Source: Taeniopygia guttata (taxonomy: Eukaryota; Chordata; Aves; Passeriformes; Estrildidae). Taken from it: a stretch of 64,000 bases of DNA. The notes beneath the pieces were generated by a model. That model ran no database searches. It was not told the origin of the DNA and was given only the letters and a program-made list of their open reading frames with translations. The stretch lies in assembly GCF_048771995.1 (NCBI RefSeq), contig NC_133026.1:122285501-122349500 (forward strand). Reading direction: 5' to 3'. Below are positions 45,234-59,100 of the stretch, piece after piece (position 1 is the first letter of the stretch; each line of letters opens with the position of its first letter). The position numbers and the translations under genes were made by a program.

Positions 45234-47739
45234 TCTACAAAGGCACAGCAGGTACAGCTGGTGCAATTCCACACAGACAAAGCATTCTACCGTACAATGT
45301 GGACAGTTAAAGCAGTGCATTATGTATTATTATGAAAACCATCCATTTTACATATAATTTCTAATATAAAAGTAGTTATCCTCCCTCCAAGTTTTACTCC
45401 ATTTTTTGAGAGTTTTATCAAACTATTATTGCATTATAAAGACCACTTACTATGGAAATGCTATGATAAAACTTTAAATTCAGTTGAAGAAACAAATAAG
45501 CACAGATCAACTTTTCCATCTAACAAAATAAGAATTTGTTGACGTTGATAGAGAATTTTCTTTAGCACGTGATGAAGGATTTTTAAGGAAATCCTTATTA
45601 TTTCTTATTAAAGTTCAATATCTATTATTCATTCATTTCAATGTGCCATATATGCATTAATGAAGGTAGCCTTACAACATCACTGCAAGGATGCAGCTGT
45701 TGTCTTTGTAAAACAAGGGAAATAGAGATGGAAAGGTAACACTACTTAAAGAGCTATATTTTTACTGATTATGACATTTTAACAGCCCACATAGTTGCTT
45801 GGAGGGACTGAATTGTATTATTAGAGTTGCCTGAAATGTTAGATTTAGGCCTTCAGCTAAATTACAGTGACCTGAGAAGTTACCATGTTGGCAGAACAGA
45901 GTGTGCCCCTACCCATGGCAAACACAAGATAAGGCAGCAAAAGCTGGCCTTGTTTGCAGCCATGTTGGTATTGGTCCTCTGTTCTTCTCAGTCAGAGCAG
46001 CAGCATTAGGCATGTCATTGCACCCCCAAACTTGGATTCATGTCCTGTGAGGGATATGGAGAAGAATTTTATTTATTTGTATTTACTGGAGAGTACAGAC
46101 TGGAAAGCCATGGCAGCAATAACCAGCATGAAGTTTACTGCAAGATGTATTAATTGTATTAACTTTGCAGCAAATAGAGGGATAAGAAGGATCTTTTTTC
46201 TACACTTTTATGGGGGTATTTTTAGCAAGATCCATGTTTCTCACTTGACTAATATATAAACTATACTAGTGAGAAAATAGTTTGGGTGTTCTGATTTTAA
46301 GCATTACTCCTATAAACATTGTCTCACTCTATGTTCATGAGGCAATTTCTGTTTAAGAATTGGGTATTCTGGGTTGGATAAAACAATGCAGTAACTGCTG
46401 AGAGTAAATTAAATTAACCTGTATATAACTGAAGAATATAAATTTATTCCCTATACCTCCTTCAGATTTCTAAAAATTGTGTCAAATAATATTATTGCAT
46501 TATAAGATGATCTAAGTGCCATGTGAAGAAGCGGATTATAGTATTGGCTTGTATCACCAGGGGTGGACCTTCTGTAGACCAGTACCAGAGATCAGAAGGC
46601 CAGAGACAGGGATTCCAACTCCTTCAAAATTAGGATGTGCCCTGAGTGATTTTGTTGCAATTCTATGTAGAGTTTTTAATTTCATTAGTCATTAAGTCTG
46701 AGTGCAACTTCTTAGCCTCAAAATGGCAATGTTCAAGCAAACATAATTTTTTACAAATGTAGCACAGTAAACAGCTTTCACCATATTTCTAGTATAAACA
46801 GTGTGTGAAACCAAAGAAAATGAGTCAAATATGGTTATTTTGTGATTTTCCTTTTTTGATTACATGTTTCTCCTTCTACCCACGTAAGAGTCATATATTT
46901 TGCATAACCACAAAATCATTTTCACTGTTTTCAGTGATGGCTCTTTGTGGAGTTCTGGAATGAAATCTCATTTAAAACATGCATTTATTCCTTGTGGTTT
47001 ATTTGCTCAATCTATATCTAGAAAAAAATTGTGAAATTCATGGAAAAGTCTACTTTCTGATAAAGAACACAAAACCCAGCTTAATAATTTTTAATAATTT
47101 TTTTTTGTTGACTTTCATAGCGAATGTTAAAAAAAAGAAGAGTGCTAGCCCAGCATTCTATCTGCTTCATTTTGAATGTCCTTTTTTTCTACTGTTTGAG
47201 AGGAGCATGACACAGGAAACATAAAGACACACATGAGCATTAGAGGCTCTCATGTTAAGGGAGTGTTAGTAGGGGAATAAAGCTACTTGCCTCTCCCTTT
47301 TTGTCACTGTAAGAGCACAAACATAATGAACCAGACCAGCATGCATCATTGTGCCAGGAGTCCTTCAAACGATACCAGGAAATTGAGAGTTAGTGACAGG
47401 GCATGGGTTCCTGTCACCTTGAACTGACACTGAAATTACACACAATGTGTTTGATTTATGGCCCAGACCATGTTTCTGAGGCTCAAGAAGTAAAAGTACA
47501 TTAGCACACAGATGTATGTGCTCATTCTTAGCATCCTGCTGGTTCAATTTCGCTTACTATGTAGGCTACAGGCTTTGAGCTACATTACCTCACCTGTGTG
47601 CCCGGGAGGAGTGTATGGATGAGCAAGCATTGAACTTCAGCTGATGTTCAATAATGTGATCATGTATTTGAGCTTCTAGGTGGGCAGCATAACCTGGGTA
47701 TGAACTAAAATCCTAGCATGGAAAAACCGCACAAAGGAA

Positions 47740-49131
47740 TTCCAGCCCCTCCAAACAGTAAGCGGTGGGCCCAGTTTAAGTGACTCCATGTAAAATGCAC
47801 ATAGCCCAAGAAATAAACAAGATCTGCACACACCTGCCATGCTGTGATGGCATCACAGAGACATCATGGGATGGCTCCTACAACTCAAGTCTTGTAAGAG
47901 GATACAGACTGTTTAGGAAGGAAAGGAGGAGGAGAAAAAGCGGTGGTGTTGCCCTCTCTGTCAGTGACCAGCTGGAGTGCATGGAGTTCTGCCTGAAGAC
48001 AGATGAGCAGCAAAGAGTTTATGGGTCAGGATTAAGGGGAGGGCAGGGACAGGTGACATTATAGTGGAGGTCTGGTGCAGGCCACCCAAGAAAAGACTGA
48101 GTTGATGAAGCCGTCTACAGACAGATAGGAGGCACTTAATATTGACAAGGCCTAGTCCTTGTGGGGACTTCAGCCAGCCTGATACCTGTTGGAGGCACAG
48201 TACAGCAAGGTAATCCAGGAGGTTCCAGGAAAGCATGGGCAGTAACCTCCTTCTCCAAGTGACAGAGACACCAATGAGGAGATGTGCTATGCTGGTCCTT
48301 GTTCTTGCCAACAGGGAGGGGCTGGTAGGGAACATGAAGCTCAAGGGAAGCCTTGGCCACAGTAACCAAGAAGTAGTTGAGCTCAAGATCCTTAAGGCAG
48401 TGAGGTTATCACACTGATCTCTTTAACCTGGATTTCAGAAGAGCAGACTTTCAGGGTTCTGCTTGGTAGAGTACCACAGGATAAAGCTGTGGAGCAAAGA
48501 GGGACCCATGAAACCTGATTAATATCCAGGGCTTTCATCTTCCAAGCTTAGGAAGCTGAAAAAGAGTCAGTGAGCAGATGAGGAAGGTGATTCTGCCCCT
48601 TTATTCTGCTGTTGTAAGACCCCACCTGGGCATCCTGCATCCAGCTTTGGTGGCCCCAACATAACAGAGATATGAACCTGTTGGAGCTATTTCAGAGTAT
48701 ATTCATGAAGATGCCCAGAGCACTTGGAACACCTATGAAGACAGGCTGAGGGAGTTGGTAATTGTTCAGTGTGGAGAACAGAAGGCTCCAGGGAGACTTT
48801 ATAGCACATTTCCAGTACCCAATGGGAGCCTACAAGAAAGATGGAGAAGGACTTTTGGCGAGACCATGTAAAGAAAAAGGGGTTACAGGTTATGATTATA
48901 AATTGAAATATATTAGGAAGAGATGCTTCCTGTGAGAGAGATGAGGCACTGCAGCAAGTTGCCCAGAGAAGCTGTGGATGCCCAGTCCCTGGGAGTGTTC
49001 AAGGTCAGGCTGTATATGGCTTTGAGTAACCTGACCTAATGGAAGTTGTCCCTGGCCATAACAGTGGGTTTGGAACTAAGTCTTTAAGGTCCCTTCTAAC
49101 CCACACCATCGTATGATTCTATGACTCCATT
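47740..49131 (+). mobile_element. CR1 LINE with deleted RT (copy 5)
   Basis: The copy begins near the ORF2 start (about 47770, 'QFK.LHVKC'), then has endonuclease parts: 'RGYRLFRKERRRRKSGGVALSV' pieces near 47890-47970, 'GLVGNMKLKGSLGHSNQEVVE' pieces near 48318-48380, 'NLDFRRADF' near 48428 and 'LLGRVPQDKAVEQRG' near 48460. At about 48570 it jumps to 'RKVILPLYSAVVRPHL', which is post-RT sequence. It continues through 'KLPREAVDAQSLGVFK' near 48955 to the 3' end '..tctttaaggtcccttctaacccacaccatcgtatgattctatgactcc' at 49131. The RT core is absent and stops are many. It is a different CR1 subfamily from copy 4, judging by its 3' UTR. Confidence 0.88.
47780..48560 (+). pseudogene. CR1 ORF2 endonuclease remnant (copy 5)
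   Basis: The recognisable order is 'GITETSWDGSYN' (TE..W block, glutamate kept), 'YRLFRKERR', 'GGVALSVSDQLECMEF', 'LGHSNQEVVE' (family SDH: N-Q, so the catalytic D and H are both changed) and 'LDFRRADF'. The middle is broken by frameshifts, and 'GDFN' is not recognisable ('GTSASL'). It is a decayed transposon domain without nuclease activity. Confidence 0.8.
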
Positions 49132-52100
49132 GTGTACTAATTAAATATTAAAGATTATGTTTTTTTCATAAAAAATGTTCATGTTCAAAATCCAACCTGC
49201 CATAGTGTGCACCGGGCTTTGATTCAGCTTTGAGAAAAGCAATATCTAATTTTAAATGGCTTTCTTGGTTAGAAACTATTTTTCCAATCACTACTTGTCA
49301 AACAATAAGTTTAAAATTTAAAAAATGCGTTTCAAAGACTATCTTCAATCTAAGGTAGTGATGGTGAACAGAAAGACATTAAAGACATGAAAATTATCGA
49401 GCAGAGAACATAAATGATAGAGTAGGTATTTCAGACCACTATGAATACCCCATTATTTAGCAAATTAAAAACTGTAAAAACTTGAGGAAAGATGCATGTA
49501 ATCTCACACCAGCCAAGTCTGCATTCAGTTTTTAAAGCTGTTCACCCAGTACTCTAACTTTTATTCCACAAGACAAAAGAAGGTGATACACACATGTGTG
49601 TGGCTTTGAAACTGCTGCCAAGACAGCTACATCCAGGAGACACAGGTTCTCTGTGGCACATTACTGCAGCAGGGACTTGAACAGGAGTCCTTGCACCTCT
49701 TGCTAAACGTGCTCCCCAGAAAACAGCAAAGTGGCCTCAGCAGGAGTGCACTTTCTACTTGCATAGCTCAAGGCTCCAGCAAGGGAATGGCAGAGCTCCA
49801 GAGAACATACTGCACACAGGAAAAGTACCTGCATCTAGCATTTGTCTTATTTCAAAAATAAATCAGAATTCCTAATTTAATAGCAATATTTGAGTTAGAT
49901 TAGTGAAGCAATGACTATTTTTTACTTCATTAGTTAAATGCTAACTATAGTTAAGTACTTCTTTCTGGCTAATTCCTAAGAGATTTTAGGAGAAGAGAAG
50001 TGCCAAAAGAATGTTTATGGTCTGGGGTGAGGCAAAGATTATCACCTGTTACATATTGACCAAAATAAATTTCAGCAAGTGCTATAACATAGGAGAAAAG
50101 ACAACTGATGATCTGGCATACAGTACTTGTATATTTTGCATATTAAATTCCTAGTATATATAAAAAAAATTGAAATATAATCATTATAATTTCTAAGCCA
50201 AAGCTTAAAAAAAAAATCCATCAAGACCATTAAATATAAAAATTGTCAATTCCTTTAATGCTTTCAATAGCACACAGTTTGAAGCACAAGAGTATATTTG
50301 ATGTTTCTTTGGTGAGGTTTTGGTAAGTGTTTTTGACATAAACTACTTTGTTTGGGTTCCTTCACTCCCTTTTCTGGGGACATAAACTCTTCATGCTAGT
50401 GTTGGTGTTTTGCTAGCGATAGTTAGAGAGATGGCACTAAGAGAAAAAGTGTGTCTTGTGTGGTAGGGACATGCTGATCTCTATGTAGCAATGGCAAAGC
50501 AAAGAAAAAGAAAATAACAAACAAACAGGTTTCTCCTTAACATCTGGGAATTAGTCAAGAAGGCATGGTCAGCTACAAAATGCCTTCAAGGCTATTCATC
50601 AGCCTAGACAGGCCACCAGTAAGGAGGGGAGTGGAAGTGAATGAGTCTTTGGGCACACTGTGAACTGGGGAAACACTCATGAAAGGGCATCAAGTCTCTA
50701 TTGTCTTAAGATGCATTAGGGGCTGAAGGGTGAAAATAACACCATTTCTCCTATAGTTTTCATGCTCATAAAATAAGGTGTTTCTGATACAATGTGTTCT
50801 TTCCAGTTTTGCCTTATGTGTATTTAAAAAGTCCTCAGATAATATTTAGATTGTGCTTTTGACAGAGCAGGATCACATCTGCCATTGCCCTTCTCCTGGT
50901 TGTCCAGAGCAAGAACATCTGTTGAAGATGTTAACACAGAGCTGGCATGAGTGCTTTATTCTCCAGGGTGTTCATGCCCCAAGGGGGATGCTGTATGCCA
51001 CAGGCTTAGCCGTGCATGAGCTTGGAGATCTCTTGTGCATTGCTTAAAAATAGCCTCAGCATCCAGGCAGGTGTTTATAGGGCTGCTGAAATCTAATGCT
51101 TCTGCTTAAGGAAAGAATCTTGATCTCCTAAAACATGATCATAAAGGGAACGTTTAGAAACTTATTTAGAAAGAGTTTATGCACACTATTAATAGAGTAG
51201 ACAGCAGAGAAGGAAGATGTATTTGCTTTATAAAACCTACACACTGTTTGTCCCCATGTGAAAAGATAATATATAATAACATTCTGAAATTATTTTAAAT
51301 AGTCTTTTTAACTTTGAGATTGACTAATTATTGTAATTTTAATACAAATCCACATGTGATTTGTTTTCTTCCACTGAAACCTAAAATTTTCATATTTCCT
51401 TATGATTTTCCTATTTTTGAAGGAAATGTCATACTCCTGTGCAACTCAAAACTAATTTATCCCTATTAGCCCTGGGCTCATGCTTCAGATCTTTATTCAT
51501 CTCCACCACCACCACTCCAGTGCTGCATACTGTCCTCTCATGAGAAGGGAATTATTTTCTTCTTTTCCTTCCATCTCATTCTCCAGCTAACATCAGCTTC
51601 TTCTACAGATTCTTGACATCATTCCCAGCTACACTCTGTATTAGAGTTTCTTGTCATTCCACTAGCCATTCCCATACCTAAAGTTCTATAACAATGTGTG
51701 CACATTTCCCCTGGAAAACATCTCTCCTTGAACACAATCCCTTGTGCCGGAGCACCTACGCAACAACCTGCCTTTAGCAGTTACCATATTGGCCTGGGAA
51801 CCATGCCACTCAGGCTGTTCATGTGACAGCCTCTTAAAGTCTGTTTGGAGGATACAACGAGAATCAGGAAAGCAGACACTTTTAGCTGGTCTACCCTCAG
51901 CTGCAAAGATACTTGGAACTATTATGCTCAGTAGATAAGCACCCTCTGCCACCTCAATTCTTCTTCTTTTATTTCTGAGTTTACAGTTTTTCATTAAATT
52001 AATTGATTGATATATTGAATGTCCCTTAAAATTAATGAGGTATGGCACTCCAAAATTAAAACCATTTTGCACAGGTACAGACAAATGCAGAAATGCCTCT

Positions 52101-55100
52101 GAGTTGAGTACATGACTTCAGAGGCTCAAATAATTAAATATTCAGTGATTGAAATATGCTGCAGTGGCAATTAGCCACAATTAGTGGATGCATTTGCTTG
52201 GCTACTGACACACACCTTGGATGACTGAGGGCACTCAGCCCCCTTTCCTCATACCTCAAAATACAGTTTAAATAGGCATCAGTAAAGCCTGTGGTAGGTC
52301 ACTGCTCAATTTCCAGTTGTCTGAGTTATCTGCTCTGTGTAGCCTCATGGATATGAGAAATATTTCCTCCCTTGTCAAGAGAATATAACAGTCACCAAAG
52401 GGATGTTACATGGATTTATACTCTGATATTTCTTGGAAATTTTTCATGCAAAGACTAAGTTCATTCTAGTTTTGAAGTTGCTCAAAGGAGTAATCTCTGG
52501 GTTCTTATGGGCATGCATATGTTGTGTGTGATTCAGGGTTCCTTTGCTTGAATCTGTAGAAATGGTGCAACAGCAAATTAGAGCTGTTCCTAAAATGTTC
52601 TGAGGGGGAAAAAAAAGCAATAAAAACCTAGGAAATTGTTGAAAATAATCCTACCTTTTCTTTAGAAAGTATTTTTGAGGGACAGATGAGATGAAACAGG
52701 TCTGGAAAGGAAGAAAAGCACTAAAAAGCATAGCTGTGCTTGGGATATATAAGATGGCATACAAGAACATATAGGGTAAAAAGCCTTACAACCAAGTTAA
52801 ACCGTCTACAGTTTTCATGGGCAGGAAGAAAGTAAGCTGCCAAAAAGGCCACATGGCTGGCCTGGGAACCCTCTGGAGTACTGAAAGTTCAAACACATAC
52901 ACAAAAGTGAAAAAAAAAGTCACAAAGCCAGGGGATGCAGTCAGGTGTGAGCTGATGCCAGTGACTGGAAAGGACCAATCAGCACAAGGACAATGTTGAG
53001 GATCTGTTCCTCTATGAGTTACAGCATGTAATGTGTAGTTATAAGGCTCTCAGCCATGAGCTTCACTGTCTTTCTGCCAGAGTCCTCTGCTCAAACAGAG
53101 TCATAACTGTAAAACAGAACCTGTTGCCCTCTCCTTAGCAGAGAGACTTGGTTTCCTCTGACATTGCAGCTGTGACAAGCTCTTCAAAGAGGGCCTCATG
53201 CAGATTCTCATATTCAGTGCAGGGTCATGAGGCTTTTCCCTGTGTTTTGAGAAAAAGAGGAGGCAGCACTGAAGTACTGGTCATTTAAGGGAGTGAGTTT
53301 TGAAATGAACTGAAGATGAGTTAGAAATCCCACTTTACACACTGCAAGCTTCAACTCCTGTGTTCGTGTTAAAATCTGGTATATTACCTGTGAAGATTTG
53401 TCCATAACACAAAGACAGAGCCCCAGGCCTGGTCTATACCAAAAAGAGGTTGTTATTTGAATTGCACTAGAAAATTCTTTGAATTGAGAGATTCTTTATA
53501 TAATCAAAAGATTCCTTTTTAACAGTTACTTCTTTGCCAGTTTCCAAAAAGAATAGGAGGTAATATTGCAAGGAAAACATCATAGCTGAATCAGTTAGGA
53601 AAATTATATTTTTTCACACTCTGTCAGAATTGTGTCAGTAGCACTTTTAAGTTTAGATTGGCACTGAAAGAGACAAAGCCCTGTGTCAGAATATGAGAAT
53701 TGTCAGTACTGGTACCCCACCCCTGAAAATCTCTGGTTTGTTTCTCTCAGTAAAGGATGGGAAACTAAAAAGTCGGCTGCAGTGGTCTAAAACCAGATTT
53801 CTCTTAAACTGGGGTGTCTCTCTTCTTGGTGAATGTAATTTGGGAAAAACAGTTTTTAAGTGCTAAGAACTAGTTAGGCTTGAAGATGTGACAGACTTCA
53901 ATTTGAAAAACTATTTGACAAAGCAGGAGACCTTCCTTGCTTAGGTTTAGGTTAAAGCTAAAATGCACCTGATGTGTTGTAGTAATAAAAAAAATATTTA
54001 AGTTTTAATGTAAATTTTAAGCTTTTAATTTGTTCATTATTGATAATATTAATCTTAAAATACATGCTCAAAAACATCTGGGAAAGAGAAATTCAGTGTT
54101 ATTGCTTGCCATTTGCAAATGAATGCTTAGTCTTTAAGAATGTCATTGAATTTTAATATGTATGAGATATTCTGCTGTTTTTATTGGAAAAGCTTACAAA
54201 GAATGGCTTACAATGGAAGGCAAAATGTTTGATCTTTCATATGAAAGCTCACTTACTGCTACAACTGTGGTCTTATAAAACATGACTGAAAACAGACCTG
54301 GTTTAATATAATCACGTTTATTAATACTTATTACTTATGTAGCATTTTGTATGTGAGGATTTGGCATATTTTATAAATATCAGTTAAACTTCACAACCAG
54401 GCTGCAATGCATGCAATACTGTGTCACTAAGCCCATTCTCTACAGGGATAAACTGTGATCCCCAGCCTACATCTATTCTGTGGGATCAATTACTTAGACA
54501 TGATTGTCCATACAATTAAACTGCTAACACCATTCTTGGAATTGTTTTTTGGCTTAGCTAACCATCTCTCTTCCAGTTAATGCCAGGGTAAGACACTATT
54601 TCAAATAGGTCATTTGGAAATAGTCACCTTTTTCTGGGGACAAAGGGGCTTGGATGTATGGATTTAAGTTCTAACTTCTGCTGTCAGAGAATGGTCTCTG
54701 GCCAAGTCCATGTATTAGCATAGATGAAACCATAAGGTCTCTATACACACAGCATAATTCTGTTCATGGACTCCTGATCTAATCTGGGTTCTGCAGACAG
54801 CACACCTCTAGTCCTGATGGAGCAAAGAACTTAAGATCTTACTATTCGTCCACCTCCTTAGAGCTGTGTTGTCCCTTTACTACACTGAGATTTATGTGGT
54901 AAGGCAGATAGAAAGCATTCATTTTTGCAAAAAGAACAGAATGGGACAGAAAGGTGTAGAAATATATAAATATATTTAAATATATATAAATCATTCACTC
55001 GGTAGAAGAGTTACTTTGGATGTCCATGCACAAAGGTGGAAACGAGACACTTGTGGAGATACTGAAGAGTTGTAGACCCCAAGGCTCAGTATACTTTGAA

Positions 55101-55506
55101 TGTGTGGCCAGAGCGGTGGGGTGCCCAGCACACTCAGTTGTCTACCATCCTAAGAAACACTGCATTTTATCATTCCAACAGAAAATTATCACAGAAAATA
55201 GAAGACAGAAGATAGGAACTGCAACAGGAATCTGTTTAATAACAGCTTATTAAGAGCTCGATGTTTGTGTGAAAGGGTGAAAATATGCAAAGAATGGATA
55301 CATGATGATGACTCCTGGGAAGATTGAAGGTGGCTTACTGCAGCACCATTTTGGTTCTTTTATGTGAAAGCTGTTCTTTTCACTCCACATCCTTTTCCTC
55401 CCCTGGAACCAACAGAAGTACAGCGACAATAAAACAAAACCCTGATGTTTCAGAGATGTTGTCTGGTGGTTAGGTCTTCTTCTCAGCAACTACATTTCTT
55501 TGACAG
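49132..55506. other. Unique AT-rich non-coding DNA
   Basis: About 6.4 kb with no supported gene or transposon. It holds an alternating AT stretch at 54957-54990 and several A runs. Open frames (for example 51686-52084, - strand) have no known domain. Confidence 0.55.
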
Positions 55507-56113
55507 TATCTTCATTTCAGCTAGGGCAGAGTAATTTTTCTTCCCAGTAGCTGGTACAGTGCTATAATTTTGAGATTTAGTATGAGAATAATGTTGACAA
55601 CACACAAATGCTTCAGATGATGCTGAGCAGTACTTTAAGCCAAGTAAAGACTTTTGAGTTTCCCATGCTCTGTGAATGAATAGGAGCACAAGAAGCCAGG
55701 AGGGAACACAATCAGGACAGCTGACCTGAACTGGTGAAAGGGATATTCCCTACCATAAAGCATCACACGCAGTGTATAAACTGGGAGGAATTGTCTGGAG
55801 GCTTCAATTGCTGCTCAGGAATGGACCAGAAATCCATCAGTGAGTGGTGAAAGATTATACTGTGCATCACTTGTCTGTCTTGGGTTTTATTTCTCACTTT
55901 TTTTTTTGACTGTCTTTTCATTACAATTTTATTATTATTGTTATTATTATTATGATTGACATTCAGTTAGTAAACTACTGTGATCTAAACCTATGGGTTG
56001 TACCTTTTTGACCAATTGTCCTTCCCATCCCACTTGGACTAAAGGAGACTGAGGGGTAGTTGAACAAGTGGCTGTGTGGTACTTGGTTGCTTTGCTGAGG
56101 ATAAAGCACAACA
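55507..56113 (+). mobile_element. Solo LTR of an avian endogenous retrovirus
   Basis: It starts 'tatcttcatttcagctagggcagag', near the family start TGTCCTGGTTTCAGCT. The conserved U3 follows ('cccagtagctggtacagtgctat', 'tttagtatgagaataatgttga', 'gacagctgacctgaactgg', 'gggatattccctaccat'), then a TATA box at 55775-55780, 'gtgcatcacttgt', and a TTA-rich tract at 55929-55953. The end is '..ggataaagcacaaca' at 56113. It is the same broad LTR type as 26605-27149. The terminal bases are mutated, and flanking GACAG/GGCAA match only partly as a duplication. No internal genes. Confidence 0.85.
55775..55780 (+). promoter_or_regulatory. LTR TATA box (TATAAA)
   Basis: TATAAA sits in 'agtgtataaactggg', the conserved core-promoter position of this LTR type. 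It gives + orientation. Confidence 0.7.
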
Positions 56114-59100
56114 GGCAACAGACCACCATTCCCCAGGGTCCAAGTTAATTGGTTGAGTACCTGGACTCAGTGCAGGTCACATTGCAACGCTAATGTAGCT
56201 TCTTCACTCTTGGGGCTCAACACAGTCTCTGTAAAGCACACAGCGGAGGTAAAACCATGCTCCTGAACCTATTAATGTTTCACTGTGTTATGTGTACTTA
56301 CCTAAACTCATTCATTTCATAATTTTACTATGCCTGTTAACTTATAAACTATTTTATGGATTATTATCAGGATAAACTATTCAACTATGTCTTGTGGCTT
56401 TCTGAATTGCATAAAGTAGAGAAAACCTTTTAGAAGATGCCAAAAATGTCCTCTCAGAATGTATGTCTGAGGTATTTATTTGCAATGAATCTCCTTCATC
56501 TACCAGAATATGAGAATTTTGGAGCCAGTTACCGGTTCCTTAACTGTGAGCCTTTTGAGCTTTATGCCCTCATGGGTTTTTGTGAAGCTGCAATTATGCA
56601 CAAGTATGTGTAGAATTGAGCTTTAGTTACAAAGAATGTTCTCAAATTAAATATTTGGGTTTGGAGTGTCCTGGACTTTATCTTAAACTAGATTTCAAGC
56701 CAGCTAATGGAATCTTTGGAACAGCTGTGAGTATCCAAACAGTCACCTAAATAACTTTGAAGACCCCATAACTTGACCATGACTGATCAAAATAAAGTCT
56801 GGTTTGGAAGCTAAGAGCTTAGTTAATTTTCAACCTCTTTTTAATTTTCTCAGTTTCTCCCCAATTCCTAGTTAAGCTGTTACTTGCTGATGAAATTTCG
56901 TTTGTTTGATAAATTTTTCATACAGATACCTGGTTTGTCCACGTGAAAAACAAATTAATAATAGATATAGAGAACTGAACGTGCTACTGCTTACTTTTTG
57001 TCAGTATCATTTTAGCGGCTTACAAAATCTGATGTTTTGTGTGTATATCCACTCAGCTAACCAGGATACACACAGTTGCAAAGTTTGAGAAACATGCACC
57101 GTATCTGGCAGATGTTGCAGCATGATGAGAATGGATGGGATGATTTTCCTGGAGAAGTGAAAAAACTACAGAACTTGTGACCACTTCTCAAATCCTCTCT
57201 TCCTTCCATCTCTGTCCCTGATCCATCTGCTTTCTCTTCAGCTGACTTATTTTTTTGTAAAAATACAGCTTCCACTGGGAAAATCTTTATGGCATGAGCA
57301 ACTTTAGTTCACAATTAAAGATCCACAGTAAGAGATGAGGATAAGCTGAAAAAATAGACTTTGGGTCTTTACTGGCTACATCCCCTCTGAAGTCAGGACC
57401 ATTGCTGTGTGAGTCCAGACAGGGAAGCTGTCTCTCCTTGTTCAGAATGGAGTCTGAGGCACTGAAACACTGATGGAGCTGTCTTTTATCAACTGAAGCA
57501 AAAAAATTAACAAACTGATTTCAGTGCAGCATCACCAAGCCTTGATGCCAGCAAAGAAAGAGTTCAGAGCTCCTTGCATTCAGTCCTTTGAAACCAGGAT
57601 AGAATAAAATACACCAAAAACATACTTCCTTGGAAGTTAATGAGTTAGAAAGAGGCCACTTGAGAGACAAGTTTTGAATTATGGGGACCAAGTGGGCAAT
57701 TTTGCTTTTGATACTCAGCTTCTCAGTGGGCCTAAGCTAACTAGAAAATATGGAAGTCTGGTGTTTATGAGCCAAAACACTGGCCAAGCCTCTGAACAGT
57801 CAAGTTCTTTATAAATATCTATTACTGTAAAGAAAACACAATGTTATCACTTCATACTGTGATGATCACGAAGCAATACTGACAAAGTGTCACTGGACTG
57901 GCTCTTTCTTGACTTATTCATACACAAACATGAAGCTGGAGACAACCCCTCAGCAGGAGTTTTCATGTTTCCCCTACCTATCTCTATATCTATCTGCTCT
58001 GTGAAGAATTTAAGGTAAAGTAAAAAAATATAGGTGAAAGAAAGTGATGATTTTTCCAGCTCTGGGGTAAAGCATTTTCTAAAGAAAAAAAAATTCTTCA
58101 AAGTGAGCAATCACATGAAAGAAGTTTGCATATACTGATGAATGAATTTTAGCTTTTGTCACTAACCACCCATGCTCTTCTAATAAATTAATAAAAAATC
58201 AAAGAAGCAGGTGAACAGATAAAGGTGAGATTACAAAACACTGCAAAGTCAGTAGTAGTAACAGAGGACAGTCTTGCAAAGACCATATTTAACCATGAAG
58301 TATTAATAATGTAATGCTCTTAACTGAAGGCTAATCTACAATTTTGCTTTTTTTTTTTTTTATTAGCTAAGGTGAGATTCTTTCTGGACTATTAACTTTT
58401 TTTAGTATTTAGATCACAACTACTAAAGACTTAGCTATATTTTGACAGGTACTGACAAAGAGTGCCATGGAATTGTGACTCAATTGTCACCTTCGTCGTT
58501 TTCAAGCTGAAAAACTCAGGATGAGTGCTAGGTACTAATTAGAACTGTTATATTAGGAAAGCAAATACAATGGTGTCTAACATTAAACAAAGCACAGTTC
58601 TCATCACAAATGGTTTCTTTTGTGTGCGGGTTAGTCTAAAAACCCATTTTGCATGCTAATGAGGCACAAACAATAATTGCCAAAGTAACTAGTTTCATGC
58701 AATTACAAAAACCACATAAAAAGTTCTATTGTTTGTTGTCCTATGATTTCTTAATGCTAATTTTGCACTTGATAATTTGGGGATTTCATTTGTACCACAA
58801 TGTGCAATTTGGGGTTTGTGTGTTTGAAGGCAAAGACTTCTAATGGGGACTACAGTGTAAAAGGAAATAAGTCCAAGTGTGCAAATCTAAAAGAAGCAGT
58901 CACTCTCAGGGAAGAGATTGGACAACCAGAAAAGAGAGGGAGAAAAAAAGCAGGGGGGAAAAGGGGACACTTCCTCTATGAGAAAAAGGTAAATCAGAGC
59001 TGAGCAGAGGGAGGCTGTAGGAGCAGGGAGGTGCACAGGCCAGCTAATGAATATCACTAAGCTGACACATCCTGTGGCTTGGAATGCATGACAAACTGGG

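Larger units (their letters stand above)
43561..47739. other. Unique AT-rich non-coding DNA
   Basis: Between CR1 copies 4 and 5. It contains a (TG)9 run and the inverted repeat at 45139-45233; no gene supported. Frames such as 45954-46259 lack known domains. Confidence 0.55.
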
